A stretch of 64,000 bases of DNA from Pseudomonadota bacterium. Lineage in GTDB: Bacteria > Pseudomonadota > Gammaproteobacteria > Burkholderiales > Burkholderiaceae_C. The DNA lies in the NCBI GenBank assembly GCA_020161065.1, contig JAIUPH010000007.1, positions 186,001-250,000 on the forward strand, given 5' to 3'. Under the pieces are notes generated by a model. It searched no databases. It saw nothing but the letters and a program-made list of their open reading frames with translations, and was not told where the DNA came from. Shown here in pieces: positions 50,002 to 57,995 of this stretch (position 1 is its first letter; every line of letters starts with the position of its first letter). A program made the position numbers and the translations under genes.

Positions 50002-50076
50002 ATGGTGGGCTGGCCTGCTCCAGGGCCGCCCCTCCGTTGGACCAAAGTGCCGGGCAAAGCCCGTTCAACAGAAGAG

Positions 50077-50928
50077 TCAGTGGCTCGCGCCGCGCGCCGG
50101 GCGGCGCAGGCAGGCGGCGGCGTCGGCGGCGATGCGGTCCGCCGCATCGAGCAGCAGCGCGCGGCAGCGGGCGACCTCGGGCTCGGGCAGCGCGGCGTCG
50201 CTGCCGGTCAGCGTGAGGGCGGCGAAAGGCTCGCCGTTGGCGTCGGGCACCGGCACCGCCAGGGCGCGCAGGCCCGGCGCCAGGTCGCCGATCGTGAAGC
50301 CGAAGCCGGCCTCGTCGCTGCGCCGGCGCATGCGCTGCAGCGCGGCCAGGCGGCGCGCGCCGCGCAGCGCCAACTCGCGGCGCGTGTTCTCGTTGACGAT
50401 GCGGTCGGCCTCCGGCGCCGGCAACTGCTGCAGGATCGCCAGCCCGCCGACCGCGGAGAACATCGGCCGCCGCGTGCCGGCGCGGATCATCATGCCGGAG
50501 AGTTCGAGGCTGCCGCGGTGCTGGAACACGCAGACCACGTCGCTGCCGCTGCGCAGGCTGAAGCTGGCGATGCAGCCGCTGGCCTGGCACAGTTCGGCCA
50601 GGCGCGGCTGCACGCGCTCGCGCAGCGCTTCGTAGGGTGGCATCGACAAGCCCATCTCGAACAGCAGTTGCCCGGGGTAGTACTTGAGGTCGTTGTCGCG
50701 CCGCGCCGCGAAGCCTTCCTTGATCAGGCAGGCCAGCATGCGGTGGCAGGTGCCGCGGTCCAGCCCGACCTGGCGCGCCAGGTCCGACAGCCGCCAGCCG
50801 AACTCGCCGCGGCTGCTCAGCTCCTTCAGCAGCGCCAGCGTGCGCTGCACGCTGCGGGTGCCGGCCGGCGCGTCGCCGTCGGGCGACGGTGATTCCGTGA
50901 AGGCGAGGGCTTGTTCGTGCGGGTGCAT
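50077..50928 (-). CDS. IclR-family transcriptional regulator
   Basis: A 283-residue protein from the ATG at 50928. The helix-turn-helix is RSVQRTLALLKEL and LSDLARQVGLDRGTCHRMLACL. The effector domain contains RRPMFSAVGGLAILQQLP and ALAVPVPDANGEPFAALT. It lies 53 bp downstream of the hydrolase gene and before a Bug receptor gene. The shared motif upstream of three neighbouring units makes it the most likely local master regulator. Confidence 0.93.
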   Translation of the reverse strand: MHPHEQALAFTESPSPDGDAPAGTRSVQRTLALLKELSSRGEFGWRLSDLARQVGLDRGTCHRMLACLIKEGFAARRDNDLKYYPGQLLFEMGLSMPPYEALRERVQPRLAELCQASGCIASFSLRSGSDVVCVFQHRGSLELSGMMIRAGTRRPMFSAVGGLAILQQLPAPEADRIVNENTRRELALRGARRLAALQRMRRRSDEAGFGFTIGDLAPGLRALAVPVPDANGEPFAALTLTGSDAALPEPEVARCRALLLDAADRIAADAAACLRRPARGASH

Positions 50929-50981
50929 GGCCCGCCGATGATGCGGGGCGCGAGGCCGCGCTGCCACCGGCATTTCCCGGT

Positions 50982-51860
50982 TCAGCGGCTGGCGCCGCCG
51001 CCGTGGCGCTGCACGAAGGCCGCGATCTGCTGCAGCGCGTCGGCGCTGGCCGGCGCGTCGGGCCGGCGGCTGATGAAGCCGGTGTCCTCGCCGGGGTAGA
51101 GCTTCAGCTCGACGCTGCCGCCGGCTTGGGCGTAGGCGGCGACGAAGCGATCGAGCTGCTCGCGCGGGTGCATCAAGTCGGCCTCGCCCTGCAGATACAG
51201 CAGCGGCGGCAGGTGCGCCGGCTCGCCGCGCTCCAGCGCCTGCAACGGGCTGCCCTCGGCCATCGCGGCCTCGTCGGGCCAGTAGCGCTCGTGATCGGGG
51301 ATCACGCGGTCGATCGCTTCGGGGTAGGGCTGGCCGCCGGCGCGCAAGGCCTTCGCGTAGCGGTAGCGGCCCAGCGGGTCGATCACCGGCCAGCACAGCA
51401 CCGCGAAGGCCGGCGTGGCGTCGACCTCGGCGTGGCCCGGCAGCGGCAGCGCGGCATAACGCGGATCCCGCGGCCGCATCGCGGCCAGCAGGGCCTGGTG
51501 CGCGCCGCTGGACAGCCCCATCACGCCCACGCGCTGCGGCTGCGATCGCCAGCGGCCGGCGTTGGCCTTCAGCCAGCGCAAGGCGTGGTTGATGTCGGCC
51601 AGCGACGCCGGGTAGCCGGACTGCGGCGGCTGCCGGAAGTCGAGCGCGGCGACGACGATGCCGCGCCGCGCCAGCGCCTGGTTCAGGCCGTCTTCGTCCA
51701 GCCGCGTGCCGCGGCACCAGGCGCCGCCGTGCACTTCCGCCAGCAGCGCAAACGGGCCCGGCCCGCGCGGCACGTGCAGGCGCGCCAGCAGCGGCGTGCC
51801 GTCGTGGCGCTGGTACTCGATGTCTTCGATGTCGATGTCGTGCATGACGATGTCTTTCAA
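50982..51860 (-). CDS. Alpha/beta hydrolase with an atypical catalytic triad
   Basis: A 292-residue protein of the BD-FAE/esterase-lipase type. LLAEVHGGAWCRG is the oxyanion-hole HGGxW motif, GVMGLSSGAHQA the nucleophile elbow (GxSxG) and LQGEADLMHP supplies the acid. Where relatives have a catalytic His (GxHGF), this protein reads YPGEDTGFI, so the His is replaced by Thr. Either the enzyme uses another His or it is not a normal esterase. It may be part of the operon with the reductase upstream and IclR downstream. Confidence 0.88.
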   Translation of the reverse strand: MKDIVMHDIDIEDIEYQRHDGTPLLARLHVPRGPGPFALLAEVHGGAWCRGTRLDEDGLNQALARRGIVVAALDFRQPPQSGYPASLADINHALRWLKANAGRWRSQPQRVGVMGLSSGAHQALLAAMRPRDPRYAALPLPGHAEVDATPAFAVLCWPVIDPLGRYRYAKALRAGGQPYPEAIDRVIPDHERYWPDEAAMAEGSPLQALERGEPAHLPPLLYLQGEADLMHPREQLDRFVAAYAQAGGSVELKLYPGEDTGFISRRPDAPASADALQQIAAFVQRHGGGASR

Positions 51861-51878
51861 CGGTGGCCGTGCGGCGCG

Positions 51879-52940
51879 TCAGCCCAGCACGGCGGCCAGC
51901 AGATCGGGGCTGGGGGCGATCTCGCCGCGCTCGATGCGCAGGATCGCGTCGTTGACGCGCGCGTGCAGCGAGGCGTCGATGCCCACTTCGGCGCCGCGGC
52001 GCGCGACCAGGCCGTTGATGTCGCCGGTCTCGGTGCGCCGGCCTTTCAGGATGTCCTGCCCCATCGACGGGCGCTGCGCGTCGCTGCGCGAGAGGGCTAC
52101 CGCCATGATCTGCGCGGTGATGGCCTCCAGCGCGCCGGGGTCGTCGTCGGCGCGCGACAGCAGGTCGAGGTCGAGCCCGCCCACCGGCTCCAGCTCCAGC
52201 CCCAGCGCGCGCCCGATGCGCACCGCCGAGCTGCCGAGCCGGATCGACAGGCGGCGGCAGCGCTCGTCGGTGTCGCGCTGCCGGCCCGTCATGCCGGTGA
52301 GGGCGCAGGGGCCGTTGCGCATTGCGTTAATCGTCAGCTTGGACCAGCGTTCGCCCCACAGGTTGGTGGTGAGCTTGCAGCTGTCGCCGTGCGCCAGCAG
52401 CCCGGCGATGGCCTGCGCGCGCGGCGTGGCCAGGCCGTGCGCCTCGCCGATGCGCATGCCCGGCTTCTTGGCGTCGCCCAGCGGCGAGTTGCGCACGATG
52501 CGCCCCGGCGCCACCAGCTCGGCCGCCAGCGCGCTGACCGAGCAGCCCAGCGTTCGGTTCCAGCCGGCGATGGCGGCGATCGCCGGCTCGTTGATGCTGT
52601 TCTGCAGCGACACCAGGCAGCCGGTGGGCGCCAGGTAGGGCAGGATGAGCTGCGTGGCCCACGGCGTGTCGTAGGACTTGACGGCGATGAAGGCGATGTC
52701 GACCGGCTGCTCGCGCACGAGCTGCTGCAAGTCCGAGACGTGCAGCGCGCGCACCGGCGTCTGCACCGAGCCGGCGCCGTTCATGCCGCTCATGCCACTC
52801 ACCATGAGGCCGTGGCGGCGCATCGCCTCCACGTGCTCGGGCCAGGGGTCGACCAGGATCGTGTCGACCCCGGCGCGAGCGATGTGCGCCCCGACATAAC
52901 CGCCGACCGCACCGGCGCCGACCACACACACTCGCGTCAC
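51879..52940 (-). CDS. Ketopantoate reductase-family (ApbA/PanE) oxidoreductase
   Basis: The protein has 353 residues from a GTG at 52940 with an AAGGAG site upstream. The Rossmann motif is VCVVGAGAVGGYVGAHIARAG. FIAVKSYDT, VSLQNSINE and KLTINAMRNG (with the catalytic Lys) follow. It is longer than biosynthetic PanE and lies in a catabolic context, so it probably reduces or oxidises a different 2-oxo/2-hydroxy acid. The divergent neighbour is a beta-hydroxyacid dehydrogenase. Confidence 0.88.
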   Translation of the reverse strand: MTRVCVVGAGAVGGYVGAHIARAGVDTILVDPWPEHVEAMRRHGLMVSGMSGMNGAGSVQTPVRALHVSDLQQLVREQPVDIAFIAVKSYDTPWATQLILPYLAPTGCLVSLQNSINEPAIAAIAGWNRTLGCSVSALAAELVAPGRIVRNSPLGDAKKPGMRIGEAHGLATPRAQAIAGLLAHGDSCKLTTNLWGERWSKLTINAMRNGPCALTGMTGRQRDTDERCRRLSIRLGSSAVRIGRALGLELEPVGGLDLDLLSRADDDPGALEAITAQIMAVALSRSDAQRPSMGQDILKGRRTETGDINGLVARRGAEVGIDASLHARVNDAILRIERGEIAPSPDLLAAVLG

Positions 52941-53024
52941 TCCATGCTCCTTGGCTGCGCGCTGCGACGAAGGGCACGATACGGGCGCCGCCCCCGGGCG
53001 GTGAAGCCGCCGCGGGCCGTCCTT

Positions 53025-53040
53025 TTCACGGGTTGAACTT
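53025..53040 (-). promoter_or_regulatory. Candidate IclR-type site between divergent oxidoreductase genes
   Basis: TTCACGGGTTGAACTT repeats the motif seen at 49986-50001, with TTCA-N5-TGAA and a trailing CTT. It lies 85 bp upstream of the ketopantoate-reductase-type gene and 79 bp upstream of the divergent dehydrogenase gene, so it could control both. Confidence 0.5.
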
Positions 53041-53118
53041 CTCGCGCCGCCGCGGCTGGCCGGGCGCGGCCGCGGCTTCCTAAGCTCCGTGCCATCGCAT
53101 CGACGCTGGAGGCAAGGC

Positions 53119-54024
53119 ATGGCGGATCCGCAATCGCGCTGGGGCTTCATCGGCCTGGGCAACATGGGCGCGCCGATGGTGCGGCGGCTGGCCGGCCTGG
53201 GCCATGCGCTGGCGGTGCACGACGTCGATGCCGCGAAGATGGGCGCGCTGGCCGGCCCCGCGGTGCAGGCCTGCGGCTCGCCGGCGGCGGTGGGCGGCGC
53301 GGCCGGCACCGTGTTCCTCAGCCTGCCCACGCCCGAGGCCGTGACCCGCGTCGTGCTCGGCCCGCAGGGCCTGGCCGAAGGCGCGGCGGTCCGGCAGGTG
53401 GTCGACTTCTCGACCATCGGCACGCGCGCCGCGGCCCACGTGGGGCGCGAGCTGGCCGCGCGCGGCATCACCTACGTCGACGCCCCGGTGGCCGGCGGCG
53501 TGACCGGCGCCGGCAGCGGCAAGCTGCTGATGATGGTGTCGTGCCCGCCCGCAGTCTTCGAAGGCCTGCGCGAGACGCTGGCGCTGTTCGGCCGCGCGCA
53601 GTTCGTCGGCGCCGAGCCGGGCATGGGGCAGACGATGAAGCTGGTCAACAACCTGCTGTCGGCCTGCGCGCTGACGGCCACCGCCGAGGCGATGGTGTTC
53701 GGCGTCAAGGCCGGGCTGGACCCGGCCGTGATGCTGGAGGTGCTGAACGCCGGCTCCGGCCGCAACAGCGCGACGCAGGACAAGTTTCCGCGGGCGGTGC
53801 TGACGCGCAGTTTCGACTTCGGCTTCGCGACCGCGCTGGCGCTGAAGGACGTGAACCTGTGCCTGGGCGAATCGGAGGCCGCCGGCGTGCCGATGCTGAT
53901 GGGCACCACAGCCAAGGAGATGCTGCTGCTGACGCAGGCGCTGCGCGGCGCGCAGTCGGACTTCACCGAGGTCTGCCGCGTCGTCGAGCAGTGGGGCGGG
54001 GTCGAGGTCGGGCCGAAGGACTAA
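53119..54024 (+). CDS. 3-hydroxyisobutyrate dehydrogenase-family oxidoreductase
   Basis: A 301-residue protein. The ATG at 53119 follows GGAGGCAAGGC. The NAD(P) motif is FIGLGNMGAPMVRRLAG, the substrate motif VDAPVAGGVTGAGSG, and the catalytic Lys is in GQTMKLVNNLLSA. It oxidises a beta-hydroxy acid or reduces a tartronate-like semialdehyde. Its last codon overlaps the convergent FMN-dehydrogenase gene by 4 bp. Confidence 0.93.
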   Translation: MADPQSRWGFIGLGNMGAPMVRRLAGLGHALAVHDVDAAKMGALAGPAVQACGSPAAVGGAAGTVFLSLPTPEAVTRVVLGPQGLAEGAAVRQVVDFSTIGTRAAAHVGRELAARGITYVDAPVAGGVTGAGSGKLLMMVSCPPAVFEGLRETLALFGRAQFVGAEPGMGQTMKLVNNLLSACALTATAEAMVFGVKAGLDPAVMLEVLNAGSGRNSATQDKFPRAVLTRSFDFGFATALALKDVNLCLGESEAAGVPMLMGTTAKEMLLLTQALRGAQSDFTEVCRVVEQWGGVEVGPKD

Positions 54025-55160
54025 CCGTTAGATTCAACGGCGTCGAGCCGGCGCGTGCCGCTCAGCATCATCGCCGTGCGCAGCTCGTCGATCAGCATCT
54101 GCAGCGCGCGCCGCGCGCCGGCCTCGCCGCCGGCCGCCGCGCCGTAGAGCGCCGCGCGGCCCACGGCCACGGCCTGCGCGCCGCATTGGCGCGCCTTCAG
54201 GATGTCGACGCCGCGGCGCACGCCGGAGTCCAGCAGCAGCGGCACGCGGCCGGCCACGGCCTGCGCCACCGCGGGCAGCGCGTCGAGGCTGGCCGGCGCG
54301 CCGTCGAGCTGGCGCCCGCCGTGGTTGGAGACCCAGACCGCATCGGCGCCCAGCGCGGTCAGCCGCGCGGCGTCGCCGGCGTGCAGCACGCCCTTGGCGA
54401 CCAGCGTGCCGGGCCAGCGCTCGCGCAGCCGCGCCAGGTCGTCCCAGGACCAGGCGGCATCCAGGCTCTGCCCGACGCGCGCCGCGATCGACAGCCCGGC
54501 GCCGGCGTCGGCCATCGCGCCGCGCACGTTCTCGAACTGCGGCAGGCCGCTGGCCATCATCTGCAGCGCCCAGTGCGGGTGCGCCAGGCCGTCGAGCACC
54601 TGGCGCCAGCCCAGGCGCAGCGGCACCGAGAGGCCGTTGCGCAGGTCGCGCTCGCGGCGGCCGCCGGTCGCCAGGTCCAGCGTGACCACCAGGGTGCGGA
54701 AGCCCGCGGCCCAGGCGCGGTCGACCAGGCGGTCGTTGAAGCCGCGGTTCTTCAGCACGTAGAGCTGGAACCAGAGGTCGCCGCCGGCCCGCTCGGCCAT
54801 CGTCTCGATCGCCACCGGCGACATCGTCGACATCGTGTACGGCAGCTTCAGCGATGCGGCGGCGCGCGCGATCGCGAGGTCGGCCTCGGGCCAGGCCAGC
54901 ATGCTGCAGCCCATCGGCGCCACCAGCAGCGGCGCGGCGATCGGGCGGCCGAGCAGCGTGATGCCGGGCTGCGGATCGGACACGTCGCGCAGCACGCGCG
55001 GCACGAGGCGGACGCGCTCGAATGCCGCGCGGTTGTCGCGCAGCGTGGTCTCGTCCTCGGCGCCGCCGTCGATGAACTCGAACACCGAACGCGGCAGGCG
55101 GCGGCGCGCGATCTCGCGCAGGTCGGCGATCGAGACCGCGCGCGCCAGCGCTGCGGCCAC
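54021..55160 (-). CDS. FMN-dependent alpha-hydroxyacid dehydrogenase (LldD-like)
   Basis: The protein has 379 residues from a GTG at 55160. Flavin and catalytic motifs are FEFIDGGAEDETTL, APLLVAPMGCSMLAWPEAD, WFQLYVL, the Lys in LVAKGVLHAGD, the active-site His/Arg in VSNHGGRQLDG, and DSGVRRGVDILKA. It oxidises an L-2-hydroxy acid (lactate, glycolate or a larger analogue) to the 2-oxo acid. It follows the substrate-binding protein gene by 5 bp. Confidence 0.93.
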   Translation of the reverse strand: MAAALARAVSIADLREIARRRLPRSVFEFIDGGAEDETTLRDNRAAFERVRLVPRVLRDVSDPQPGITLLGRPIAAPLLVAPMGCSMLAWPEADLAIARAAASLKLPYTMSTMSPVAIETMAERAGGDLWFQLYVLKNRGFNDRLVDRAWAAGFRTLVVTLDLATGGRRERDLRNGLSVPLRLGWRQVLDGLAHPHWALQMMASGLPQFENVRGAMADAGAGLSIAARVGQSLDAAWSWDDLARLRERWPGTLVAKGVLHAGDAARLTALGADAVWVSNHGGRQLDGAPASLDALPAVAQAVAGRVPLLLDSGVRRGVDILKARQCGAQAVAVGRAALYGAAAGGEAGARRALQMLIDELRTAMMLSGTRRLDAVESNG

Positions 55161-55165
55161 CGCGC

Positions 55166-56377
55166 TCAGCTCAGCTTGGCGTTGAAGACGTCTGCCGGGT
55201 AGGGCTTGAAGTCGCGCACGAGCTTGAAGTTCTCGCCGGCGGCCTGGATGATGCATTCCTGGCGCGTGCCGCGGTGGTCGCCGGGCTTGAACGAGATGTT
55301 GCGCGCGCCGCCCATGTTCTGGTTGGTCATGGTCTCCAGCACGTCCACCAGGTTGGCGCGCGTCAGCGGCTTCTTGCCGGCCAGCAGCGCCTTGAAGGCC
55401 TTGACGAACAGCGCGCCGTTGCTCCAGCCGTTGAGGCCCAGCACGCCGATCGGGTCGTTCGGGTAGTGCTTGCCCACGGTGTCGCGGTAGGCCTTGACCT
55501 CGGGGTCGTCGGCGTTCACCGGCAGCAGCCACGACGAGAAGTACACGCCGTCGAGCAGCGCGCCGGCCAGCTTGCGGGTGGTGGGATCGGCCGTGTAGAA
55601 CGGCGCCAGCCAGTTGGTCTTGTAGCCGATGCGGTCGGCGGCCTTCAGCGCCGCGGCCAGGTTGGCGTTGGAGCCGAACAGGATCACCGCTTCGGCGTTG
55701 GCGTTGGCCAGCCGGCGCACGTGCGGCGCGAAGTCGGTGTTGCGGATCTCGAACGGGATCGACTCCACCGGCTCCACCTTGCTGCCGGCCGCGTGCTGGT
55801 CGAAGCCGCGCTTGGCCGAGCGGCCGACCTCGTCGTTCTGCCACATCAGCGCCACGCGCTTGGCGTTGACCGGCGCGCTCAGCACGAAGTCGAGGTTGGA
55901 CGCCGCCGACCAGCCGTAATCCGGCAGCAGCGGGAAGACCAGGCGCTCGGAGAACAGCGCCGTCGCGCCGCCGATCGGCGCCACCATCGGCAGGCCCACT
56001 TCCTTGGCATAGGGGATCACCGCCACCGATTGCGCGGTGCCGATCGGCGCGGCCAGCGCGAAGATCTTGCTTTCCTCCACCAGGCGGCGCGCCACGGCCA
56101 CGCTGCGCGCGGGCTCGTAGCCGTCGTCGTAGGTGACGTAGTTGATCTTCCAGCCGTCCATGCCGTTGGTCTCGTTGACCCACTTGAAGTAGGCGTCGGC
56201 GCCGTGCGTGAGGATGGCGTAGAACGGCACCGGCCCGGTCACCGGCGTGAAGGCGCCGACGGTGACGGTCTTGCTCGCTTCGTCGATGCCGGGCGACGCG
56301 CCTTGCGCGCCGGCCAGGCGCGGCAGCGCCACCGAGGCCGCGGCGGCGCCCGACGAGAGGAAGGTTCTTCTGCGCAT
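55166..56377 (-). CDS. Branched-chain amino acid-type ABC transporter substrate-binding protein
   Basis: A 403-residue protein. The N-terminus MRRRTFLSSGAAAASVALP has an RR-x-F-L pattern suggesting Tat export. The periplasmic-binding fold includes VGAFTPVTGPVPFYAI, GWKINYVTYDDGYEPARS and VLGLNGWSNGALFVKAF. AGGAGA precedes the start. It is the only Liv-type receptor in the window and probably serves the LivHMGF transporter encoded at 60548-63923 on the other strand. Ligand perhaps a carboxylic acid rather than an amino acid. Confidence 0.92.
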   Translation of the reverse strand: MRRRTFLSSGAAAASVALPRLAGAQGASPGIDEASKTVTVGAFTPVTGPVPFYAILTHGADAYFKWVNETNGMDGWKINYVTYDDGYEPARSVAVARRLVEESKIFALAAPIGTAQSVAVIPYAKEVGLPMVAPIGGATALFSERLVFPLLPDYGWSAASNLDFVLSAPVNAKRVALMWQNDEVGRSAKRGFDQHAAGSKVEPVESIPFEIRNTDFAPHVRRLANANAEAVILFGSNANLAAALKAADRIGYKTNWLAPFYTADPTTRKLAGALLDGVYFSSWLLPVNADDPEVKAYRDTVGKHYPNDPIGVLGLNGWSNGALFVKAFKALLAGKKPLTRANLVDVLETMTNQNMGGARNISFKPGDHRGTRQECIIQAAGENFKLVRDFKPYPADVFNAKLS

Positions 56378-56479
56378 GGACTTGTCTCCTAGGGTGAAAA
56401 GAGGGGTGCGGACGGTGTGGGACCTCGGGGCGCGCCAGCCTAGGCGGCCGGGGCGACCGCCGCGTCCGCGGGGGCGGCG

Positions 56480-56502
56480 GAAGTTGCACCGGTTGAAACT
56501 TC
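56480..56502 (-). promoter_or_regulatory. Variant IclR-type site upstream of the substrate-binding protein gene
   Basis: GAAGTT (56480-56485) and AACTTC (56497-56502) flank a centre containing ACCGGT, a near-perfect 23-bp palindrome. It includes TGCACCGGTTGAA, a variant of the motif at 49986 and 53025. It lies about 103 bp upstream of the receptor gene start. Confidence 0.5.
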
Positions 56503-56572
56503 GCTCGCGCGGCGGCCCGCCGCCGCTGGCCGCCATGCCACGCTCGTGCGCATGGATCGCGTCCGCCGTTCT

Positions 56573-57820
56573 TCAGGCCACCTGGCGCACCGGCGCCCAG
56601 GCGAAGTCGCCCGGGCGGGCGGTGGCAGCGGCGCCGGCGGCGACCAGCGCGTCGCAAGCCTCGCGCGGGACGCCGGCGGCCTGCAGCAGCTCCAGCGTGT
56701 GCTCGCCCAGCTCGGGCGGCGGCAGCGTGGCGATGCCGTCGCCGCCGCCGTTGCCATCGGCGGCGGCGTGCAGGCGCGGGAACTCGGGCACCTCGAAGGC
56801 CAGCCCGCGGTAGTGCACGCCGCGCAGCTTGCCGGGCTGGTGCGCCTGCGGCGCTTCCAGCACGCGCTCCAGCGGCAGCACCTCGGTGCAGCCGACGTCG
56901 GCGGCCTTCAGGCGAGCGACCACGTCGTCGAACGTGTGCGCGGCGATCGCGGCGCGCACGACGGCCTCGACCCGGTCGCGCGCCTTCTTGCGGTCGCGCA
57001 GCGTGGCCAGCGCGGCGACGCCGGCCTCGGGCAGATCCATCGCGCGGCAGAAGCGGGCCCAGTGCGCGTCGGTCAGCATCAGCAGGTACAGCCAGCGCTC
57101 GTCGGCGGTCAGGTAGGCGCCGTAGCCGGGCATGCTGAACTCGCCGTGCGGCTCGCGCTCGGGCCGGCCGAGGAGCTGCTGCTTGAGCTGCACGCCCACC
57201 AGGTCGCGCGACGCGACGTGCAGGCCGGTCTCGTACAGGCCGATCTCCACCGGTTGCGCCGGCCGGCCCTGGGCGGCCTGCAGCATCGACGCGAGGATGC
57301 CGATCACCGCGTAAGCGCCGGCGAACTGGTCGTGGTACGAAGGCCCCAGCCGGCTCGGCCGGCCGTCGACGCGGTTGGCCTCCATCACGCCGGTGGAAGC
57401 CTCGGCCACCGGGTTGGACGCCAGGTCGTCGGCCTGCGGGCCGTGCGCATAACCTCGTATGTGGCAATACACCAGCCGGGGATTGAGAGCCGCGCAGTCC
57501 TCGCGCGTGAGGCGCAGCTTGCGCGCCGCCTTCGGCGCCAGGTTGTGCACGAAGGCATCGGCGGTCGCCAGCAGGCGCCCGAAGGCCTCGCGGCCGGCAG
57601 GATCGCCCAAGTCCAGGCAGACGCTCTTCTTGCCGTGGCTGTAGGCGATGAAGGTGCCGCTGGGCCCGCCGCGCACCAGGCTGCGCGTGGGGTCGCCGCG
57701 CGGCGGCTCGACCTTGATGACCTCGGCGCCGAGCTGCGACATCAGGTGCGCCGCGAACGGCGCGGCCAGCATGGTGCCGAGCTCGACGATGCGGCGGCCG
57801 GCGAGGGGAGGAGGGGTCAT
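56573..57820 (-). CDS. Class III (CaiB/BaiF) CoA-transferase
   Basis: The protein has 415 residues from the ATG at 57820. In-frame ATGs at 57853 and 57871 fall within or upstream of the operator and -10 box, so they are unlikely starts. Motifs are RRIVELGTMLAAPFAAHLMSQLG and AFVHNLAPKAARKLRL. The region LGPSYHDQFAGAYAVIG holds the expected catalytic Asp. It is divergent from the FAS1-like hydratase gene, and both probably act on the same CoA ester. Confidence 0.93.
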   Translation of the reverse strand: MTPPPLAGRRIVELGTMLAAPFAAHLMSQLGAEVIKVEPPRGDPTRSLVRGGPSGTFIAYSHGKKSVCLDLGDPAGREAFGRLLATADAFVHNLAPKAARKLRLTREDCAALNPRLVYCHIRGYAHGPQADDLASNPVAEASTGVMEANRVDGRPSRLGPSYHDQFAGAYAVIGILASMLQAAQGRPAQPVEIGLYETGLHVASRDLVGVQLKQQLLGRPEREPHGEFSMPGYGAYLTADERWLYLLMLTDAHWARFCRAMDLPEAGVAALATLRDRKKARDRVEAVVRAAIAAHTFDDVVARLKAADVGCTEVLPLERVLEAPQAHQPGKLRGVHYRGLAFEVPEFPRLHAAADGNGGGDGIATLPPPELGEHTLELLQAAGVPREACDALVAAGAAATARPGDFAWAPVRQVA

Positions 57821-57842
57821 CGTGGACGCATTCGTTGTCAGT

Positions 57843-57859
57843 GCAGAATGCATTCTATG
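57843..57859 (-). promoter_or_regulatory. Operator copy 1, covering the -10 box of the CoA-transferase promoter
   Basis: GCAGAATGCATTCTATG contains the perfect palindrome AGAATGCATTCT (57845-57856). On the minus strand it includes TAGAAT (57857-57852), a five-of-six match to the -10 consensus. ATGACG 18 bp further upstream (57881-57876) is a weak -35. A transcript starting near 57845 would suit the ATG at 57820. Confidence 0.65.
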
Positions 57860-57930
57860 TTCGAGTGGCAACCGTCGTCATCAGGGAGTCCAAGAGGGAA
57901 AACCCGGGATTCTGAAGCTGCTCTCGATTC

Positions 57931-57947
57931 CATATAATGCATTCTGC
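57931..57947 (+). promoter_or_regulatory. Operator copy 2, covering the -10 box of the hydratase promoter
   Basis: On the minus strand this reads GCAGAATGCATTATATG, identical to copy 1 at 16 of 17 positions but inverted. On the plus strand it contains a perfect -10 TATAAT (57933-57938). A regulator binding both copies would control the divergent promoters together. The regulator is not identified. Confidence 0.65.
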
Positions 57948-57995
57948 AATGATTTAACAAACTGCACCCGTGCCCAAGCCCGAAAGAGAGATCGC

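Noticed and set aside
54021..57467. A single 1148-codon minus-strand frame
   Set aside because: Only its last third (from 55160) encodes the FMN dehydrogenase; the rest is an off-frame reading of the substrate-binding protein and CoA-transferase genes.
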